From Sphingobium sp. Cam5-1 (GTDB lineage: Bacteria > Pseudomonadota > Alphaproteobacteria > Sphingomonadales > Sphingomonadaceae), in assembly GCF_015693305.1 (NCBI RefSeq), contig NZ_CP065138.1, positions 1,364,001 through 1,428,000 on the forward strand: a stretch of 64,000 nucleotides of DNA. The letters run 5' to 3'. The notes beneath the pieces were generated by a model. That model had not been told where the DNA came from. It ran no database searches and saw only the letters and a program-made list of their open reading frames with translations. This document shows positions 33,791 to 45,641 of this stretch, one piece after another; position 1 is the first letter of the stretch, and each line of letters opens with the position of its first letter. Made by a program: the position numbers and the translations under genes.

Positions 33791-34747
33791 ATGATTGATT
33801 CCGGACGGTTTAATCCGGCACGAGATGAGGTGGAGGACGCTTCGCCAGTGCATCTGCATGTCGAAAACATTCAGCCCTTTGCCGCTACGGAAGCTGCGCC
33901 TCAGGCGCGCGACAACGGCCATTCGATGCTGTTCGACCTGGGTCAGGTCGACGTCAGCTTTGAACAATCGACCGACACATTATGGGCGTTCATGACCCCC
34001 GCGAATCGGCCAAACTACAGTTTGCCGATGCTGCGCGACATTCGGCTTTGGCAGACAGAGACGAAGCGGCTGTTTGATGAAGGTGCTCTGCCGCTCAAAT
34101 ATATGGTGCTGGGCTCCCGTTTTCCGGGCGTTTTCAACCTTGGCGGCGACCTTGAGCTGTTTGCTGGCTGCATCGAGCGGGGCGACCTGCCCGGCCTCGT
34201 CAAATATGGTCATGCCTGCATCGACGTAGTCCATCGCGCCTGGCGCAATGCGGACATGCCGCTAATCTCCATTGCATTGGCGCAGGGCGATGCGCTTGGC
34301 GGCGGCTTCGAGGCGCTTCTTTGCTTCGACGTCGTCGTGGCGGAACGGAGCGCGCGCTTCGGCCTGCCCGAAATGCTCTTCGGCCTCTTCCCCGGCATGG
34401 GCGCCTATTCCATTCTGGCGCGCAAGCTCGGCCGTCGCATGGCGGAACGCATGATCCTGTCGGGCAAGGTCTACACCGCTGAAGAGATGTACGACATGGG
34501 CGTGGTCACCATCCTTGCGGAGGATGGAGAGGGCGAACAGGCCGTGCGTGACTATATCACCGGCAACCGTCCGCACCATGCGGGCCATGTCGGCGTGTTC
34601 GAAGCGGGCCGCCGCGTCGATCCGCTCGATTATGCCGAGCTCAAGGACATTGTGGAGAATTGGGCTGCAACCGCGCTCAAGCTCGATCCCAAGGACCTGC
34701 GCATGATGCGTCGGCTCGCTTCGGCCCAGACGCGCCTGACCAAATAG
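33791..34747 (+). CDS. rpfF: RpfF-like DSF synthase (crotonase family)
   Basis: A 318-residue crotonase-fold protein. The segments FNLGGDLELF, ALAQGDALGGGFEALL and FGLPEMLFGLFPGMGAYSIL match RpfF, which makes cis-2-unsaturated fatty acid signals from acyl-ACP. Both catalytic glutamates are kept: Glu174 in GGGFEA and Glu194 in GLPEML, 20 residues apart as in Xanthomonas RpfF. GGGGG lies 6 bases before the ATG at 33791; an ATG at 33707 would add 28 residues without family similarity. It is convergent with the GGDEF-EAL gene, with 3 bases between the stops. Confidence 0.85.
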   Translation: MIDSGRFNPARDEVEDASPVHLHVENIQPFAATEAAPQARDNGHSMLFDLGQVDVSFEQSTDTLWAFMTPANRPNYSLPMLRDIRLWQTETKRLFDEGALPLKYMVLGSRFPGVFNLGGDLELFAGCIERGDLPGLVKYGHACIDVVHRAWRNADMPLISIALAQGDALGGGFEALLCFDVVVAERSARFGLPEMLFGLFPGMGAYSILARKLGRRMAERMILSGKVYTAEEMYDMGVVTILAEDGEGEQAVRDYITGNRPHHAGHVGVFEAGRRVDPLDYAELKDIVENWAATALKLDPKDLRMMRRLASAQTRLTK

Positions 34748-34750
34748 CTG

Positions 34751-36763
34751 TCAGGCGCGGCGGCGGCTCTGCATGAGCGTGACGACGTTGCTTTTCTCAC
34801 GCTGCATGTCACTCATCATCTTGAGCAGGTCCTCGGCTGGCATGGGGCGGCTGAGCACGAAGCCCTGCACATTGGTGAAGCCCATCTCACGCGCATAACG
34901 CAGCTGCTCTTCGGTCTCGATACCTTCCGCCACCGTTTCGACGTCCAGCGAGTGGGCCAGGTAGGCAACCGACTGGGCGATGGCGCGATCCCGTCCCTTT
35001 TCACCCACGCTACGCATGAAGCTCTGATCGACCTTCAGCGTGTCGAAGGAATAATCGCGCAGATAGCCGAGCGACGAATAGCCCGTTCCAAAATCATCAA
35101 GGGCCAGCCGCAAACCGATACGCTGAAGCTCCGACAGGATGAGGCTGGTCCGGCCGCTATCTTCAAGGAAGATGGACTCCGTCACCTCCAGTTCCAGCCG
35201 CTTGGCCTTCAGGCCCGATCCCATCAGCGCCGATATGACAGCGCGCGGAAGCCCGTCGCTCTTGATCAGCGCGGGCGAGATGTTGACGGCGACGCGGACA
35301 TGATCTTCCCACAGCATGGCGTCACGGCACGCCTGCTCCAGCGCCCATGCGGTGATCGGTTCGATCAGGGAGCTGCTTTCGGCGACCGGTATGAATTCCG
35401 CCGGCGAAATCCGCCCCATGGTCGGGTGATCCCACCGCATCAACGCTTCGCAAATGGCGATCTTGCCGGTGACCGTGTCAAAGATCGGCTGATAATGCAG
35501 CAGCAGCTCACCATTCGCCATGGCGCTGCGCAGCGCCATTTCCAGCTCATAGGTCCGGTTCTGCCGCTCCTTCATCGACCAGTCGAAATGCGCATGACGA
35601 TTCCGCCCCGTGCGTTTCGCCTCATACAGAGCCATGTCGGCGTGCTGGAGCAGTTCTTCGCTATCGCGCCCGTCACCGGGCGCAACCGCAATGCCCATCG
35701 ATGCGGTGACCGTAAGATGATAGCCGCTGACGTCGAAGTCGTGGCTAAACTCTGTCATCACATCATGCGCGATATGCTCGGCAATGGAGCGATCCGCGCC
35801 GGGGCAAATCACGATAAATTCGTCACCGCCAAAGCGCGCGACATGGCCACGGCTATCAAGCGCATGGGAAAGCCGGGCAGCGACCGTGCAAAGCAGCTGA
35901 TCGCCAATGATATGGCCGAGCGAATCGTTGATCTCCTTGAACCGGTCCAGATCCATCCAGAACACGGCCATCGGGTCCCGATCGGACTGACGCTTGTCGA
36001 ACAGTTCCCGCAGGCGCATCTGCATCGCCATGCGGTTTTCGACCCCGGTAAGGCTGTCGAACCGCGCCAGCCGCTCGAACTTCGTCGCCAGCTGCGACTT
36101 TTCATAATTGCCCTGCAATGCCTCAACGACGATTCTGTGCGTGGTGCGCGTGATCTCAGCCATGGCGAAGATCATCAGGAACAGCATGGTCGCCAGAACC
36201 CAATAGCCAAGCCCCCCCGCGATGCAGAGACCAAGGGAGGTTGGCAACAGCGCGAAACATGTCTGGCCAATGGCGATATGAATGCGGCCCGCGTTGCGCC
36301 CCGCAATGCCGCCTGAATAGGCCGCGACCAGCGTGACGCTCAATATATGCAGCGACGCGTCGCCGGTAAGGACCAGCGTGGCAAAGGCAAGCAGACCAAG
36401 CAGCGCTGCATAGCCCCACGCACCCAGTTCGTAGGCCAGGCCCCAGATTTGCTGCGTGGGTCCCTGATGATCTGCCAGCTGCCGCAGAAAATAGACTGCC
36501 GAAACCGACCGGCTCACCCCGACCAGGAAAATCAACGCCGCGATCGTTGTGATTTCGGCGCGGCCAGCATGGACGGCGACGACGAAACTGAGCGCTCCGC
36601 CGGCCAGCGCGCCGATCATCAGCGATTTGGGCGAGGCGTAAAGCGATTGGACAAGGCTGTCCTGGACCTCAGCGCTCTGCTGAGTATCGGGCGCGAGGTG
36701 CGCGCGCAATTTTGCGCTCCAATGACGGAAGAGGCGTGACACGTCTCCGTCATCTTTGGCCAA
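34751..36763 (-). CDS. Membrane-bound GGDEF-EAL c-di-GMP enzyme
   Basis: A 670-residue protein: about six membrane helices (residues 47-205), a GGDEF domain with intact FGGDEF (GGDEF at 312-316), and an EAL domain with CEALMRW (EAL at 439-441), ALDDFGTGYSSLGYLR and AEGIETEEQL. Both active sites look complete, so it may make and break c-di-GMP; no RxxD inhibitory site precedes GGDEF. The start is uncertain: TTG at 36763 or GTG at 36742, and no ATG before the helices. It lies tail to tail with rpfF, suggesting DSF-linked c-di-GMP control. Confidence 0.9.
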   Translation of the reverse strand: MAKDDGDVSRLFRHWSAKLRAHLAPDTQQSAEVQDSLVQSLYASPKSLMIGALAGGALSFVVAVHAGRAEITTIAALIFLVGVSRSVSAVYFLRQLADHQGPTQQIWGLAYELGAWGYAALLGLLAFATLVLTGDASLHILSVTLVAAYSGGIAGRNAGRIHIAIGQTCFALLPTSLGLCIAGGLGYWVLATMLFLMIFAMAEITRTTHRIVVEALQGNYEKSQLATKFERLARFDSLTGVENRMAMQMRLRELFDKRQSDRDPMAVFWMDLDRFKEINDSLGHIIGDQLLCTVAARLSHALDSRGHVARFGGDEFIVICPGADRSIAEHIAHDVMTEFSHDFDVSGYHLTVTASMGIAVAPGDGRDSEELLQHADMALYEAKRTGRNRHAHFDWSMKERQNRTYELEMALRSAMANGELLLHYQPIFDTVTGKIAICEALMRWDHPTMGRISPAEFIPVAESSSLIEPITAWALEQACRDAMLWEDHVRVAVNISPALIKSDGLPRAVISALMGSGLKAKRLELEVTESIFLEDSGRTSLILSELQRIGLRLALDDFGTGYSSLGYLRDYSFDTLKVDQSFMRSVGEKGRDRAIAQSVAYLAHSLDVETVAEGIETEEQLRYAREMGFTNVQGFVLSRPMPAEDLLKMMSDMQREKSNVVTLMQSRRRA

Positions 36764-36977
36764 ACATGATTTCTATTTGGTAAATTCCGGCGCAAGAAGA
36801 TGCCCGAAATGGAGCTATTGAGCGGCTGCCAGCTATGGGGCTGGCCCCCTCATTTTCCGCCCCTTCTGTCCTGCCGCTTAACTTTCAGACTTCCCGATAG
36901 AATGCTCGGCAGGGCAACCCCGCCAGCCCTCCTGCGCAAGCTGGAGCAGCACAGCTTTTATCCGAATTACCCTACCC

Positions 36978-37053
36978 CGTTCGGGCTGAGCTTGTCGAAG
37001 CCCTCTTCTTCCTGAAAAGAAATAGAAGCCTTCGATAGGCTCAGGGCGAACGA
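36978..37053. repeat. Dispersed palindrome, GTTCGGGCTGAGCTTGTCG type
   Basis: Arms CGTTCGGGCTGAGCTTGTCG (36978 on) and its imperfect inverse (TTCGATAGGCTCAGGGCGAACG, ending 37053) flank a 25-30 base AT-richer centre. Single degenerate arms of the same sequence occur at 6397-6422 and 42936-42962. The type is frequent in sphingomonad intergenic DNA and behaves like a REP element. Confidence 0.75.
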
Positions 37054-37198
37054 AAATAGGAGGCTATGCCGATTTGAGGCATGATGCGCTAATATGTCGC
37101 GAAATTGCGCCACGCCTCTTCCGGCAAATGCCAGCTTTGGATGGCATCAGCCTGGCCGGGCGCCTGAAATTTCCTCGCTCCGGCCGCCCTCAAAGAAA

Positions 37199-37227
37199 AA
37201 GGCCGGCGGATCGCTCCACCGGCCCTT
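37199..37227 (-). terminator. Rho-independent terminator of groEL
   Basis: On the minus strand AAGGGCCGGTGGA and TCCGCCGGCCTT pair with one bulge and one G-T pair around GCGA, followed by TTTTTC. It lies about 25 bases after the groEL stop. Confidence 0.85.
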
Positions 37228-37251
37228 CTCATTTTCGCGTGAGCGAAGGAC

Positions 37252-38997
<1,746 letters not shown>

Positions 38998-39009
38998 ATC
39001 AATGATCGG

Positions 39010-39297
39010 TTAGGCGACGACGCCCAGAATGTCCGATTCCTTCATGATCAGCAGGTCTTCACCGTCGACCTTGACCTCGGTGCCCGACCACTTGCCGAAC
39101 AGGATGCGGTCGCCAGCCTTGACGTCCAGCGGGGTCACCTTGCCATCTTCGGCCTTGGAGCCGGTGCCGACGGAAACGACTTCGCCTTCCTGCGGCTTTT
39201 CCTTGGCGGTGTCGGGGATGATGATGCCACCGGCAGTCTTCTCTTCCGCTTCTACGCGGCGAACGAGAACGCGGTCATGCAACGGACGAAATGCCAT
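39010..39297 (-). CDS. groES: 10 kDa co-chaperonin GroES
   Basis: A 95-residue co-chaperonin: [20 protein letters not shown], the mobile loop [20 protein letters not shown], then [20 protein letters not shown]. It caps GroEL. The first gene of the operon, controlled by a sigma-70-type promoter and a CIRCE operator upstream. Confidence 0.98.
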   Translation of the reverse strand: MAFRPLHDRVLVRRVEAEEKTAGGIIIPDTAKEKPQEGEVVSVGTGSKAEDGKVTPLDVKAGDRILFGKWSGTEVKVDGEDLLIMKESDILGVVA

Positions 39298-39407
39298 GTT
39301 GAGTTGCCTTTCCCTCTATTGGGTTGGGTCGGACGTTCAATCGCGGGGATTTCCCTATCCGCGAATCTGCTGAACGCCGTTCCTTCTCCCGTATGAACCA
39401 GGTGCTG

Positions 39408-39434
39408 TTAGCACTCTCTTTTGAAGAGTGCCAG
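39408..39434. promoter_or_regulatory. CIRCE operator (HrcA site)
   Basis: TTAGCACTC-N9-GAGTGCCAG: the CIRCE consensus is TTAGCACTC-N9-GAGTGCTAA, so the left arm is perfect and the right has two changes. It lies immediately after the groES promoter, where HrcA binding represses transcription at normal temperature. Confidence 0.92.
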
Positions 39435-39442
39435 CGTCGCGG

Positions 39443-39470
39443 AATATGGAGCGATGAAATTGCCGGTCAA
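39443..39470 (-). promoter_or_regulatory. Sigma-70-type promoter of groESL
   Basis: On the minus strand TTGACC (39470-39465), 16 bases, CATATT (39448-39443). The start site would fall about 39436, at the edge of the CIRCE element, the usual arrangement. Confidence 0.65.
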
Positions 39471-39683
39471 GAGATGGATGCAGATTTTTTATGCCTTCCG
39501 TCACCGGCGGAAAGCGTGCGCCTTGTGCGCGTTGGGCGGCCATTTGTCATCTGCGCAGCGCCGATGCGCGGGATTGTTGCGACCGTTGGCGTGTCCAAGC
39601 CGTTTCCCTTGAGCGCAACCGTTGCGGCACAGGACCACGCTCCCTACTTGCGGGACAACCTCGCCATGGGAGCATTTTGCCAA

Positions 39684-40559
39684 ATGATTGAAAGCTATAC
39701 TCCGCCTCGCGTCTGGACATGGGACAAGGACAATGGCGGTGCCTTTGCCAATATAAACCGGCCGATCGCGGGCGCGACCCATGACAAGGAACTGCCGCTC
39801 GGAAAGCACCCGCTGCAACTCTACTCGCTGGGCACGCCCAATGGGCAAAAGGTCACGATCATGCTGGAGGAGTTGCTGGCGGCGGGCCATCCGGGCGCCG
39901 AATATGACGCCTGGCTCATCAACATTGGCGAGGGCGATCAGTTCGGCAGCGGCTTTGTCTCGGTCAATCCGAACAGCAAAATCCCTGTCCTCATGGACCA
40001 CAGCGTTTCACCGCCGCAGCGAGTTTTCGAGTCCGGCGCCATCCTGGTTTATCTGGCCGAGAAGTTCGGGGCGTTCCTGCCCTCGGACCCGGCGAAGCGT
40101 ACCGCGACCCTGTCCTGGCTATTCTGGCAGATGGGCAGCGCACCCCTGTTAGGCGGCGGCTTTGGCCATTTCTTCGCCTATGCACCTGAAAAGATCGAAT
40201 ATGCCATCAACCGCTATGCGATGGAGGTAAAGCGGCAGTTTGACGTGCTGGACCGGCAGCTTGGCGAGCATGAGTATGTGGCGGGCGATGAATTCACGAT
40301 CGCGGATATCGCGATCTGGCCCTGGTATGGCGGAGTGGCACTTGATCGGACCTATGTAGGCGCGGGCGAATTTCTGGACGTGCAGAGCTACGCCAATGTG
40401 CAGCGCTGGGCGAAGCAGATCGATGCGCGCCCTGCCGTGAAGCGCGGCCGGATCGTGAACCGCGCCAACGGCCCGCTCGAAGAACAACTGCGCGAACGCC
40501 ATGACGCCAGCGATTTCGATACGAAGACGCAGGATAAGGTGGAGGCATTAGGCGGCTAA
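39684..40559 (+). CDS. yghU: Glutathione-dependent disulfide reductase, YghU-like
   Basis: A 291-residue nu-class glutathione transferase homologue with disulfide-bond reductase activity in E. coli. Strong family matches are VWTWDKDNGGAFANINRPI, HPLQLYSLGTPNGQKVTIML, NPNSKIPVLMDH, GHFFAYAPEKIEYAINRYAM and ERHDASDF. The ATG at 39684 puts nine residues before VWTWDK, close to E. coli; another ATG six codons upstream is possible. GGGAG lies 11 bases before 39684. The family end is conserved. Confidence 0.93.
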   Translation: MIESYTPPRVWTWDKDNGGAFANINRPIAGATHDKELPLGKHPLQLYSLGTPNGQKVTIMLEELLAAGHPGAEYDAWLINIGEGDQFGSGFVSVNPNSKIPVLMDHSVSPPQRVFESGAILVYLAEKFGAFLPSDPAKRTATLSWLFWQMGSAPLLGGGFGHFFAYAPEKIEYAINRYAMEVKRQFDVLDRQLGEHEYVAGDEFTIADIAIWPWYGGVALDRTYVGAGEFLDVQSYANVQRWAKQIDARPAVKRGRIVNRANGPLEEQLRERHDASDFDTKTQDKVEALGG

Positions 40560-40579
40560 GAATCGAGGCCTTCTTTTCC

Positions 40580-40655
40580 GTCACCCCAGCGAAAGCTGGG
40601 GTCTCTTTCAACCTTTGCCGTACCCTCCAGAGATCCCAGCGTCCGCTGGGATGAC
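40580..40655. repeat. Paired-hairpin REP-like repeat, second copy
   Basis: Left hairpin ACCCCAGC-GAAA-GCTGGGGT and right hairpin ATCCCAGC-GTCC-GCTGGGAT, bounded by GTC and GAC. It lies between convergent yghU and ligA. The left stem carries a compensated C-G change relative to the copy at 38917-38997. Confidence 0.85.
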
Positions 40656-40777
40656 GGGGGTGGCTGGAGCATTTTCGAAGCAGGTGGCATCATCTGCGGG
40701 CTCGGAAAATGCGGGAAACAAAAGACAAAAGAGCATGATCCGATTCAGTCTGATCGGATCATGCTCTAGTGCTGCCC

Positions 40778-42964
<2,187 letters not shown>

Positions 42965-42982
42965 TCATTGCCCCGTGGCAGT

Positions 42983-44644
42983 TCAGACTTCCAGCAGCCG
43001 CTCCGCCTGCGCCCTTGCCTCGGCGGTGATCTCCGCGCCAGAGAGCATGCGGGCAATCTCTTCGCGCCGCTCACCGTCGCTCAGCGCATGGACGCCGGTG
43101 CGGGTAACGGTGCCATCGCTGGCCTTCGCGATCAACATATGGCCAGCGCCGCGCGCGGCCACCTGCGGGCTGTGCGTGACGACAAGTATCTGGTTGCTCT
43201 GAGCCAGCCGCGCCAGACGGTCGCCGATGGCCGACGCCACCGCGCCGCCGACGCCCCGGTCGATCTCGTCGAAGATCAGCGTGTCCGCCCCGCCCCGCTC
43301 CGCCAGCGCGACCTTGAGCGCAAGAATGAAGCGTGACAATTCGCCGCCCGATGCGATCTTTACCAATGGCGCAAAGGGCGCGCCGGGATTGGTGGAAATC
43401 TCGAACTCCACCCGGTCCATGCCCTGCGCGCTCCATTGCCCTTCATCGAGCGCGGCGACGGTGGTGCGGAAGCGCGCGGCGTCAAGCTTCAATGGCGCGA
43501 GTTCCGCCGCCACGGCAGCGTCCAGCCGCGCGGCAGCATCCCTGCGCTGGGCGGACAACGCCTGCGCCGCCTCGCGATAGGCGGCAGCACTGGCAGCGAC
43601 AGCGGCCTCCAGCGCAGCGATATGCTCTTCTCCGCCCTCGATGGCGGCCAGCTTTGCCGACATCTCATCGCGCAGCGCGGCGAGATCATCGGCGGCGACC
43701 TGATGCTTACGCGCCAATCCGCGCAGGTCGAACAGCCGCGTTTCGATCGCGTCCAACCGCGCCGGATCAAAGCTGAGCGCATCCGCTGCCTTGGCCAGCC
43801 GATCCTCCGCCTCGCCCGCCTCAATCACCGCCCGGTCGAGGGCGGCGAGCACTTCGGCAAGTGGCTCATATTCACCCACCATGCGGTCGAGCCGCCGTGC
43901 CGCTTGCCGCAACTGCGCCAACCCGCCGTCAGAGCCGGTGAGGCAATCCGTCACCGCCGACAGGTCATCGGACAGCCGCGCGCCCTTTTGCATGGTCGCA
44001 CGCTCTTCGGCCAGCGCCGCTTCCTCGCCGGGCTCCGGGCCAAATCGCGACAATTCTTCAACCGCATGGGTCAGATAGTCGCGGTCGCGCGCCGCCACCT
44101 CAACTGCTGCCCGGCTTTCCGCCAGCCGATCGGCCGCCGCACGCCAGGCGGAATAGGCATATTCAACCGATGCGTTATCACAGCGGCCATAGACGTCCAG
44201 CAACTGGCGATGCCCACGCGGATTGAGCAGCCCGCGATCGTCATGCTGCCCATGTATCTCGACCAGCGTCCCGCCCAGATCGCGGAGCAAGGCGGCGGAA
44301 CAGGCCTGATCATTGACGAATGCCCGGCTTCCCCCGTCAGCTTTCAGCGTGCGGCGGATGATGAGCGGTTCGCCCGCATCCAGTTCGATACCGTTGTTGC
44401 CGAGCAGTTCGGCAGCCCTATGATCGGCGCGGGGAATGTCGAAGGTCGCGGTGACGCTGGCCTGCGCTTCGCCACTGCGGACGAGGCCGCTGTCAGCCCT
44501 CGCCCCCAGCGCCAGCCCAAGCGAATCGAGAAGGATAGACTTGCCCGCGCCGGTCTCCCCCGTCAGCACGCCAAGGCCCGTGCCGAACTCAAGGTCCAGT
44601 GCCTCGATCAGGACGACGTTGCGGATGGAAAGATTGGTCAGCAG
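42983..44644 (-). CDS. recN: DNA repair protein RecN, start codon uncertain
   Basis: An SMC-like ATPase of about 553 residues: Walker A TGETGAGKSILLDSLGLALG, a central coiled coil (about 145-360), and signature/Walker B SGGELSRFILALK and TLIFDEIDRGVGG. The family begins M-L-x-x-LSIR; here the matching codons are CTG-CTG-ACC-AAT (from 44644), with no ATG or GTG in frame. A palindromic repeat ends 12 bases upstream and supplies GGGGGGAG about 8 bases before the CTG. The alternative is initiation at TTG codons (44770, 44746 or 44716) inside the repeat, adding 24-42 residues such as PTPNPSLGREGG. Confidence 0.88.
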   Translation of the reverse strand: MLTNLSIRNVVLIEALDLEFGTGLGVLTGETGAGKSILLDSLGLALGARADSGLVRSGEAQASVTATFDIPRADHRAAELLGNNGIELDAGEPLIIRRTLKADGGSRAFVNDQACSAALLRDLGGTLVEIHGQHDDRGLLNPRGHRQLLDVYGRCDNASVEYAYSAWRAAADRLAESRAAVEVAARDRDYLTHAVEELSRFGPEPGEEAALAEERATMQKGARLSDDLSAVTDCLTGSDGGLAQLRQAARRLDRMVGEYEPLAEVLAALDRAVIEAGEAEDRLAKAADALSFDPARLDAIETRLFDLRGLARKHQVAADDLAALRDEMSAKLAAIEGGEEHIAALEAAVAASAAAYREAAQALSAQRRDAAARLDAAVAAELAPLKLDAARFRTTVAALDEGQWSAQGMDRVEFEISTNPGAPFAPLVKIASGGELSRFILALKVALAERGGADTLIFDEIDRGVGGAVASAIGDRLARLAQSNQILVVTHSPQVAARGAGHMLIAKASDGTVTRTGVHALSDGERREEIARMLSGAEITAEARAQAERLLEV

Positions 44645-44656
44645 CGCATCGACTCC

Positions 44657-44778
44657 CCCCTCCCTTCCAAGGGAGGGGTTGGGGGTGGGTGCGCCGCTGC
44701 AAGCGGCGCTGTGCAATGGTGAGGCAGCAGCTCCCTTCGGTCGCAACCCACCCCAACCCCTCCCTTCCAAGGGAGGGG
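44657..44778. repeat. Nested palindromic repeat upstream of recN
   Basis: The 22-base palindrome CCCCTCCCTTCCAAGGGAGGGG occurs identically at 44657-44678 and 44757-44778. Inside, TTGGGGGTGGGT (from 44679) pairs over distance with ACCCACCCCAA before 44757; a GCCGC/GCGGC hairpin sits in the centre. It fills the bamD-recN gap and its left edge lies 12 bases before the expected recN start. Confidence 0.85.
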
Positions 44779-44788
44779 CTAAATTCTT

Positions 44789-45574
44789 TTACGCCTTCGC
44801 GCCATGTTCCCGCATGAGCTTATAGCTACGCTCATACCATTTGGAGCCGGGATAGTTCTTGCCCAGAACAGCCGCAGCCTTCTGCGCTTCTTCCGGGATG
44901 CCGAGTGAGAGGTAGCTTTCGACCAGACGCTCCAGCGCCTCGGGCGTGTGGGTGGTCGTCTGATATTTGTCGATGACCACACGGAAACGCAGCGTCGCCG
45001 CCAGCCACTGCCCGCGACGCTGGTAGAAACGGCCGACCTCCATCTCCTTGCCCGCGAGGTGATCGTTGACAAGGTCCAGCTTCAACCGCGCATCGGCGGC
45101 ATAACGGGTATCGGGATAACGGCGGATCAGTTCGCCCAGCGAATCCAGCGACTGCTGCGTGATCTTCTGGTCGCGGGTAACGTCGGCGATCTGCTCATAA
45201 TAGCAGAGCGCGATCAGGTAATAAGCATAGGGCGCGTCCTTGTTGCCCGTATGAATCGCCAGAAAGCGCTGCGACGCCGCAATCGATTCACTATAATCTT
45301 TGTTCATATAATAGCTGAACGCGGACATGAGCTGCGCACGGCGCGCCCAGGGGGAATAGGGATGCTGGCGTTCCACCTCGTCAAACAGGGCGGCGGCCAT
45401 CTTATACTGCCCGCGATCGAGCCGGTATTTGCCCGCATTGTAAAGCGTGGACACGTCGCGGGCGACATATTGGGTGTCGGCCTTGTTCTTCGACGTGGCG
45501 CAGCCGGCGAGCAAGGCGGCAAGCAGAACCGGGGCGGTAGCAGCGCCAATGCGCGTCATGGTTTTCGTCAGCAT
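44789..45574 (-). CDS. bamD: Outer membrane assembly lipoprotein BamD
   Basis: A 261-residue lipoprotein of the BAM complex, which inserts beta-barrels into the outer membrane. The lipobox LLAALLAGC puts the lipidated Cys near residue 25. Five TPR-like helical repeats follow (LYNAGKYRLDRGQYKMAAAL, YSESIAASQRFLAIHTGNKD, TPEALERLVESYLSLGIPEE). The ATG at 45574 gives the signal sequence; the open frame continues upstream without similarity. It is followed by the palindromic repeat and recN. Confidence 0.94.
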   Translation of the reverse strand: MLTKTMTRIGAATAPVLLAALLAGCATSKNKADTQYVARDVSTLYNAGKYRLDRGQYKMAAALFDEVERQHPYSPWARRAQLMSAFSYYMNKDYSESIAASQRFLAIHTGNKDAPYAYYLIALCYYEQIADVTRDQKITQQSLDSLGELIRRYPDTRYAADARLKLDLVNDHLAGKEMEVGRFYQRRGQWLAATLRFRVVIDKYQTTTHTPEALERLVESYLSLGIPEEAQKAAAVLGKNYPGSKWYERSYKLMREHGAKA

Positions 45575-45641
45575 GGCCGGGTCATAGCGGAGCGAATGGC
45601 ACTCGCCAAGCGGCAGAATAGCGTGCGGACGCTTCAGGCTC

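Larger units (their letters stand above)
36764..37251. other. Gene-free stretch with palindrome and groEL terminator
   Basis: About 490 bases. No reading frame has coding character; one plus frame is open at 36800-37015 but ends within the palindrome. It holds the promoter region of the GGDEF-EAL gene (left end), the GTTCGGGCTGAG palindrome (36978-37053), and the groEL terminator (37199-37227). I see nothing else. Confidence 0.65.
39298..39683. other. Regulatory stretch between groES and yghU
   Basis: 386 bases between divergent genes. It contains the groESL promoter, the CIRCE element and a leader of about 110 bases for groES. The plus frame of the next gene is open back to 39324, but the part before 39684 has no family similarity and runs across the CIRCE, so I treat it as non-coding. 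No other element seen. Confidence 0.7.

Noticed and set aside
36800-37015. 71-residue frame before groEL
   Set aside because: Its end (FGLSLSKP) is just the translated palindrome.
39324-39665. N-terminal extension of yghU
   Set aside because: It would cross the CIRCE operator and groESL promoter and has no YghU similarity.
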